The notes beneath the pieces were generated by a model, which was not told where the DNA came from, did not search any database, and saw nothing but the letters and a program-made list of their open reading frames with translations. This document shows positions 15,422 to 19,189 of a stretch of DNA of 19,189 bases, in pieces. The position numbers and the translations under genes are program-made. Position 1 is the first letter of the stretch. Every line of letters begins with the position of its first letter. The stretch is from Kiritimatiellia bacterium (GTDB taxonomy: Bacteria; Verrucomicrobiota; Kiritimatiellia; RFP12; UBA1067), in NCBI GenBank assembly GCA_024405335.1, contig JAKSOX010000015.1, positions 1-19,189 on the forward strand, in the 5' to 3' direction.

Positions 15422-16212
15422 CAGTTGAACCGCCCCATTGCGCGGAACTTCCCGTAGCGCCGCGCCACGAGTTCTTCCTTGTCCAGCTTCTTCAGTTCCT
15501 TGAGCGCGGCGAGCACGCGCTTCTTCACGTTCGCGATCGCCGTCTTCGGCGACTTCGCGGCGCCATTCGCGCCTTCGGGAACGATTTCGTCCACCACGCC
15601 GAGCCGCTTCAAATCCGCCGCCGTGATCTTGAGCGCCTCTGCGGCGTCCGCGGCCTTGGAGCCGTCGCGCCACAGAATGCCCGCGCAGCCCTCGGGGGAA
15701 ATCACGGAATACACTGCGTTTTCGAGCATCAGGACGCGGTCGCCCACGGCGATCGCGAGCGCGCCGCCCGAACCGCCTTCGCCGACGATCACCACCACGA
15801 TCGGCGTCTTGAGCGCCGCGCAGAACTCCAGGGACTTCGCGATCGCCTCGGCCTGGCCGCGCTCTTCCGCTTCGCGCCCGGGGTAGGCGCCGGGGGTGTC
15901 CACGAGCGTCACCACGGGCAGACCGAACTTTTCCGCCAGCGTCATCAGGCGCATCGCCTTGCGATAGCCGTCCGGATTCGCCATGCCGAAGTTGGCGGCC
16001 ACGTTCTCCTCCACCGTCGCGCCCTTGTTGTGGCCGAGGAGCACGCACTTCTCCCCGCCGATCGTGGCGAACCCGCCCACGAGGCCGCGGTCGTCCTTCG
16101 CCAGCCGGTCGCCGTGCAGCTCCTCGAAGTCGGAGCACATGCCCTTCACGTAGTCGAAGAAATGCGGACGCTTCGGGTCGCGCGCCATCTTCACGATTTC
16201 AATCGCCTTCAT
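15421..16212 (-). CDS. accA: Acetyl-CoA carboxylase carboxyltransferase subunit alpha, short form
   Basis: 263 residues. With AccD it transfers the carboxyl group from carboxybiotin to acetyl-CoA, giving malonyl-CoA for fatty acid synthesis. The crotonase-like core is well conserved: DYVKGMCSDFEELHGDR, NFGMANPDGYRKAMRLM, DTPGAYPG, AEERGQAEAIA, the GEGGSGGALAI oxyanion region (144-154) and VISPEGCAGILW. It begins at the position equal to about residue 60 of the 319-residue E. coli AccA, so the N-terminal helical region is absent. The in-frame sequence upstream lies within accD and does not look like AccA, so the short length is genuine, as in streptococci and lactobacilli. GAGAGGA overlaps the accD stop, about seven bases before the ATG. 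accB and accC are not in the window. Confidence 0.95.
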   Translation of the reverse strand: MKAIEIVKMARDPKRPHFFDYVKGMCSDFEELHGDRLAKDDRGLVGGFATIGGEKCVLLGHNKGATVEENVAANFGMANPDGYRKAMRLMTLAEKFGLPVVTLVDTPGAYPGREAEERGQAEAIAKSLEFCAALKTPIVVVIVGEGGSGGALAIAVGDRVLMLENAVYSVISPEGCAGILWRDGSKAADAAEALKITAADLKRLGVVDEIVPEGANGAAKSPKTAIANVKKRVLAALKELKKLDKEELVARRYGKFRAMGRFN

Positions 16213-16223
16213 CTCGGTTCCTC

Positions 16224-17054
16224 TCAAAAGCCCATGTAATGGAGCGTCTTCACCACGAACGCCTTGAGGTCTTTGCGCTCGACGATCTTGTCGACGAACC
16301 CGTGCTGCTCCAAGTATTCCGCTGTCTGGAAATCTGGCGGCAGCTTCTGGTGGATCGTGTTCTCGATCACGCGCCGTCCGGCGAAGCCGATCAGCACGCC
16401 GGGCTCGGCGACGTTCACGTCGCCGAGCATCGCGTAGGACGCCGAAACGCCGCCCGTGGTGGGGTCGGTGAGAATCGAAATGAACGGCAGGCCGGCGGCT
16501 TTGAGCTTGCCGATGGCGGCGGACGTGCGCGCCATCTGCATCAGCGAAAGGATGCCTTCGTGCATGCGCGCGCCGCCAGAAGCGGAACACAGCACAAGCG
16601 GACGGCGCTCGGCGATCGCCTGTTCGCAGGCGCGGCAGATGCGCTCGCCCGTGCCGGTGCCGAGACTGCCGCCCATGAAGAAGAAATTCATCGCGCCGAG
16701 CATCACGGGAATGCCGCCCATCAAGGCCGTGCCGATCGTCACGGACTCGCCTTCGCCCGTCTTCTTCACGGTCGCCTCGACTTTGTCCTTGTACGCGCCG
16801 GTGGCGTCGTGGAACGCGAGATGGTCGGAATACGACACGTCGGCATGGCATTCGGCGAACGTCCCTTCGTCCGCCAAAAGCGCGATGCGCGCGCGCGCTT
16901 TCATGCGCCCGTGGTAGTTGCACCGCGGGCACACGGGATTCGCCGCGTTCCATTCCGCTTTCGGCACGTACGCTCCGCACCGCGGGCAGACCTGCCACAA
17001 ATCCTTCGCCGGCGGCACGTTCGCCGCCGCCGTCATTTCCTCCAACCAAGCCAT
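16224..17054 (-). CDS. accD: Acetyl-CoA carboxylase carboxyltransferase subunit beta
   Basis: 276 residues. It is the partner of AccA in the carboxyltransferase half of acetyl-CoA carboxylase. The N-terminal Cys4 zinc ribbon (Cys23, Cys26, Cys42, Cys45 in CPRC...CPRC) is intact; in E. coli this element also binds RNA and DNA. The crotonase core shows SASGGARMHEG, LTDPTTGGVSASYA, GDV and EPGVLIGFAGRRVIENT, all standard AccD landmarks. The ATG at 17054 is set by a strong GGAGGA at 17068-17063, eight bases upstream, and a promoter precedes it. accA follows after 11 bases, so the two subunits are made together. Confidence 0.97.
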   Translation of the reverse strand: MAWLEEMTAAANVPPAKDLWQVCPRCGAYVPKAEWNAANPVCPRCNYHGRMKARARIALLADEGTFAECHADVSYSDHLAFHDATGAYKDKVEATVKKTGEGESVTIGTALMGGIPVMLGAMNFFFMGGSLGTGTGERICRACEQAIAERRPLVLCSASGGARMHEGILSLMQMARTSAAIGKLKAAGLPFISILTDPTTGGVSASYAMLGDVNVAEPGVLIGFAGRRVIENTIHQKLPPDFQTAEYLEQHGFVDKIVERKDLKAFVVKTLHYMGF

Positions 17055-17062
17055 GACGCTAT

Positions 17063-17068
17063 TCCTCC
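17063..17068 (-). promoter_or_regulatory. Shine-Dalgarno of accD
   Basis: GGAGGA on the coding strand, eight bases before the accD ATG. It is among the strongest ribosome sites in the window and fixes the start. Confidence 0.85.
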
Positions 17069-17079
17069 AATCGCCTCGA

Positions 17080-17088
17080 ATTATACCA
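17080..17088 (-). promoter_or_regulatory. Predicted extended -10 promoter of the accD-accA operon
   Basis: The coding strand reads TGGTATAAT, a perfect TATAAT with the extended TGn. No -35 hexamer is obvious 17 bases upstream, which is usual for extended -10 promoters. Transcription should begin near 17073, leaving a leader of about 19 bases that contains GGAGGA. This is the strongest promoter-like sequence in the window and probably drives accD, accA and the genes behind them. Confidence 0.65.
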
Positions 17089-17132
17089 CAACCTTGTATG
17101 GTTTTGCCCGACGAAAAGCAACAAACGGCGAA

Positions 17133-17699
17133 TTACGCGCCAACCGGAAGTTCCGCCGACGGCGCGGACTCTTCGGAGGCGGCCACGTCGCCCAGCGTCT
17201 TCGTGCCGGAAAGCAGCGCCACCACCTCGCCCTGCACGTCCGCGAGGTTTTCCAGCCGGATGCGCGGATCGAGCACGATGAAACTTTCGCCCGTCTTGCG
17301 GTGTTCGTAGATGCGGATGATCGTGTGGTCGGGCTGTTCCTTGGCGTCGCGCTCGACGAGAATCTTGCCGCGTTCGAGCATCACGGCCAGGACGTACACC
17401 ACGTTCTTCATCGCCGGATCGTCCAGCGAAATCAGATGGCGCAGCAGTTCGTCGGCCGTTTCCTTCTTGAGCGCCTCCTTCTTGTCCGCCGCCGGCGGCG
17501 CCGTGTAGACGCCTTCCCACTGGCTGAATGGTTCGTAGTCGCGCGGCGTCGCCTTCCAGCATTCGGGGTGGCAGTCGAGCCGTTCGTAGCCGCCGGCGAC
17601 TTCCTTGAGCGCCGACACCACCGGCGAACGGTCGGTCAGCGGCTTGCCGCACAGCGAACAGGCGTGGCCGCGGCTGCGGATGTTCCACTCCTGCGACAT
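17133..17699 (-). CDS. Uncharacterised Cys4 (zinc-ribbon-like) protein, PVC-type
   Basis: 188 residues, no signal peptide, cytoplasmic. Four cysteines near the N-terminus (Cys14, Cys17, Cys43, Cys47, as CSLC...CHPEC) suggest a zinc-binding ribbon. A Trp-containing linker (WEGVYTAPP) is followed by an alpha-helical domain with TADELLRHLISLDD, then YVLAVMLERGKILVERDAKE, and a beta-rich end with VLDPRIRLENLADVQGEV. This order (CxxC with a Trp downstream, a helix announcing a residue-count cut-off, 'VLALMLxRK', 'DP', a closing helix) resembles an unnamed protein I recall in Planctomycetes and Verrucomicrobia; that is recollection, not a search. Function is unknown. The ATG shares one base with the upstream hydrolase stop (TGATG). 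A 78-base gap with the accD promoter follows. Confidence 0.75.
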   Translation of the reverse strand: MSQEWNIRSRGHACSLCGKPLTDRSPVVSALKEVAGGYERLDCHPECWKATPRDYEPFSQWEGVYTAPPAADKKEALKKETADELLRHLISLDDPAMKNVVYVLAVMLERGKILVERDAKEQPDHTIIRIYEHRKTGESFIVLDPRIRLENLADVQGEVVALLSGTKTLGDVAASEESAPSAELPVGA

Positions 17700-19189
17700 C
17701 AGTCGGCCTCCTCGAGAACGCACGTCTCGTCCTTGAGGCACGCCCCGCCGCAGAACAGCTTCGCCTTCATTTTGCCGCCGGCGACGTCGATCTTCACCGA
17801 GCCGCGCGCGGCTTCGCGCGTGAAGTAGAGCTCGGCTTCGAAAACGCCGGGCGCGGTCCAAGCGCCGTTTGCCGCCGTGGCGACGCGGCCGAGCAGACCG
17901 TACGCGCCGAGCGGATCGCACGTCTGGCGCGACATCTGCAGCTCGCCCGCGCGCCACTTGCCCGCGCCCACGGCGAGCTGGCGCTCGCCGTCCGCGCACG
18001 CGAACGCCAGCGTCCACCCTTCGGCGTCCGGCGCGAACGAAAGCGCCGTGATGCCGCGCGCGTTCGGCTTGAGCTTCCACGTCTTCGCGTCCGCCACGAC
18101 ACCCGTTTTGGAGCCCTTCACGAGCGGCAGTTCGAGCGACGCGCACTTGTCGCGCAGCCGCTTGAGCGCCTCGGGGTCCTCGGCGAGCGGCGCGTCCTTG
18201 AACGCCGGCAGCACGTGTTTCCAGATGGTGTTGAACGCGCCCTGGAAATCGCCGAACAGCGCCGTGCCGCAGAAGACGGCGTCCTGGTCGGGCATCACGA
18301 TGGTGAACTGGCCGCCCGCGCCGTCCGCGCGGAACGCGTTGTGGCGGCACCGCCAGAACTGGAAGCAGTAGCCCTGGTACCAGTCGCTGTCCGGCTGATC
18401 CGGCCCGCCCCACCCGCTGGCCGTCTGCTTCGTGGTGGCCAGCGTCGCCCAGTCGCGCGACAGGAGCTGTTTGCCCTCCCACGCGCCGCGCTGCAGGTAG
18501 AACTGACCGAAGCGCGCAAGCTCCTCGGTGGTCATCGCCATGCCCCAGCCGCCGCACGGCACGCCCGAAGGCGAATACGTGGTGTAGACGCTCGTGATGC
18601 CCACCGGATCGAAGAACTTCTCGTGCAGGTACTCCATCATCTTGCGGCCCGTTTTGCGCTCGACGATCGACGCGAGCATGTAGGTCGCGGACGAATCGTA
18701 TTTGAACCGCGTGCCGGGCTCGTGCTTGAAATCGCCGGCGAAAAACGCCTTTTCCCAGTCGCCAGAAGGATCGCGCCGGAAGTTGTCCGTGCCCTCGCTG
18801 CCCACGTTCATCGTGAGCAGGTCGCGCACGCGCAGGCGCAGGGCGTTTTCGGACGGATTCGCCGGCAGCTTGTCCGGGAAAATCGCCGCCACGCGCTCGT
18901 CGAGGTCGAGCTTCTTCTCGTCCGCCGCGAAACCGACGGCCGTGGAGGTGAAACTCTTGGAGTGCGAGAAAAGCCGGTGCGGATATTCGCGCTTGTAGGG
19001 ATTCCACCAGCCGCTCGCGACGATTTTCCCGTGTCGCACGAGCACGAAGCTGTGCATCCACGCGATTTCCTTTTCGGCGGCGTCCACCCAATCGAGTATC
19101 GCCCGGGAGGAAATGCCCTCCGCTTCGGGCGTCGAATACGCCAACTGCGCTTCCGCGCCGGACAACGCGCACGCGCAGGCGCACGCGAA
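17699..19189 (-). CDS. Secreted beta-lactamase-fold serine hydrolase (PF00144-like), 5' truncated by window edge
   Basis: At least 496 residues are visible. The class C beta-lactamase/esterase family hydrolyses esters, amides or D-amino peptides. The SxxK motif is SHSK within LFSHSKSFTS; counting from the TTG at 19165 these are Ser67 and Lys70. The second motif is YDS (156-158) where YxN or YSN is usual. The third is in GAGGQFTIVMP, and GGWGMAMTTEELARFGQFYL is a standard family block. About 170 residues after the catalytic domain form a separate beta-rich C-terminal region. The frame is open to the edge and reads FACACACALSGAEAQ, the end of a signal peptide, so the start lies beyond 19189 and TTG 19165 is not the true start. 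Substrate is unknown. It is probably co-transcribed with the Cys4 gene. Confidence 0.85.
   Translation of the reverse strand, partial: FACACACALSGAEAQLAYSTPEAEGISSRAILDWVDAAEKEIAWMHSFVLVRHGKIVASGWWNPYKREYPHRLFSHSKSFTSTAVGFAADEKKLDLDERVAAIFPDKLPANPSENALRLRVRDLLTMNVGSEGTDNFRRDPSGDWEKAFFAGDFKHEPGTRFKYDSSATYMLASIVERKTGRKMMEYLHEKFFDPVGITSVYTTYSPSGVPCGGWGMAMTTEELARFGQFYLQRGAWEGKQLLSRDWATLATTKQTASGWGGPDQPDSDWYQGYCFQFWRCRHNAFRADGAGGQFTIVMPDQDAVFCGTALFGDFQGAFNTIWKHVLPAFKDAPLAEDPEALKRLRDKCASLELPLVKGSKTGVVADAKTWKLKPNARGITALSFAPDAEGWTLAFACADGERQLAVGAGKWRAGELQMSRQTCDPLGAYGLLGRVATAANGAWTAPGVFEAELYFTREAARGSVKIDVAGGKMKAKLFCGGACLKDETCVLEEAD

Noticed and set aside
16213..16400. Upstream extension of accA into accD to restore the missing N-terminus
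   Set aside because: The in-frame upstream residues lie in the accD gene read in another frame and do not resemble the AccA N-terminus; ATG 16212 with GAGAGGA fits well.
17086..17132. Terminator after the Cys4 gene
   Set aside because: A weak TTTG/CAAA pairing with no T tract; only the accD promoter is convincing here.
16239..17828. 529-residue + strand frame across accD and the Cys4 gene
   Set aside because: Runs antisense through a complete AccD and the accD promoter; shadow only.
17699..19165. TTG at 19165 as the start of the serine hydrolase
   Set aside because: The frame stays open to the edge and encodes the end of a signal peptide, so the true start is outside the window.

Overview
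The window is a gene-dense stretch of GC-rich bacterial chromosome from a Gram-negative-type (diderm) organism. An LptD-like LPS assembly barrel, signal peptides and a lipoprotein argue for an outer membrane. Three weaker clues point to the PVC superphylum, possibly Verrucomicrobiota of the Kiritimatiellae type: a Cys4 protein resembling one I recall from Planctomycetes and Verrucomicrobia, a CPBP protease of the exosortase/PEP-CTERM-associated type, and a GH127 glycosidase. The taxonomic call is inference from gene content and was not tested by phylogeny. I see no mobile element, CRISPR array, tRNA or rRNA.

Left half, + strand (1-9101): a cell-envelope operon with very tight or overlapping junctions. 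It runs from the 3' tip of a probable mreC through mreD, mrdA (PBP2), rodA, rng (RNase G/E), lptD, a class I aminotransferase and a CPBP membrane protease. MreC/MreD/PBP2/RodA form the rod-shape peptidoglycan elongation machine, and LptD would place LPS in the outer membrane. An internal extended -10 promoter lies at the end of rng, just before lptD.

Right half, - strand (19189 down to 9124): read in transcription order. First come a secreted beta-lactamase-fold serine hydrolase (5' end outside the window) and a Cys4 protein of unknown function. A promoter follows, then accD-accA (acetyl-CoA carboxylase carboxyltransferase), an RluA-type pseudouridine synthase, a SemiSWEET/PQ-loop-like small membrane protein, map, a short KamA-family radical SAM aminomutase, a GH127 beta-L-arabinofuranosidase-like enzyme, a small lipoprotein, a TrmJ-like RNA methyltransferase and a 75-residue membrane protein. 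The two halves converge with 22 bases between them (9102-9123) and no convincing terminator.

Most genes are conserved housekeeping functions and I find no clear new multi-gene system. The best leads are: a perfect four-copy heptanucleotide repeat in the lipoprotein signal sequence, where gain of one unit would open a frame running uninterrupted into trmJ; a shared TGnTATAmT promoter element before lptD, accD and the GH127 gene, the last possibly leaderless; a short Streptococcus-type AccA; a minimal KamA-family enzyme; and the uncharacterised Cys4 protein.
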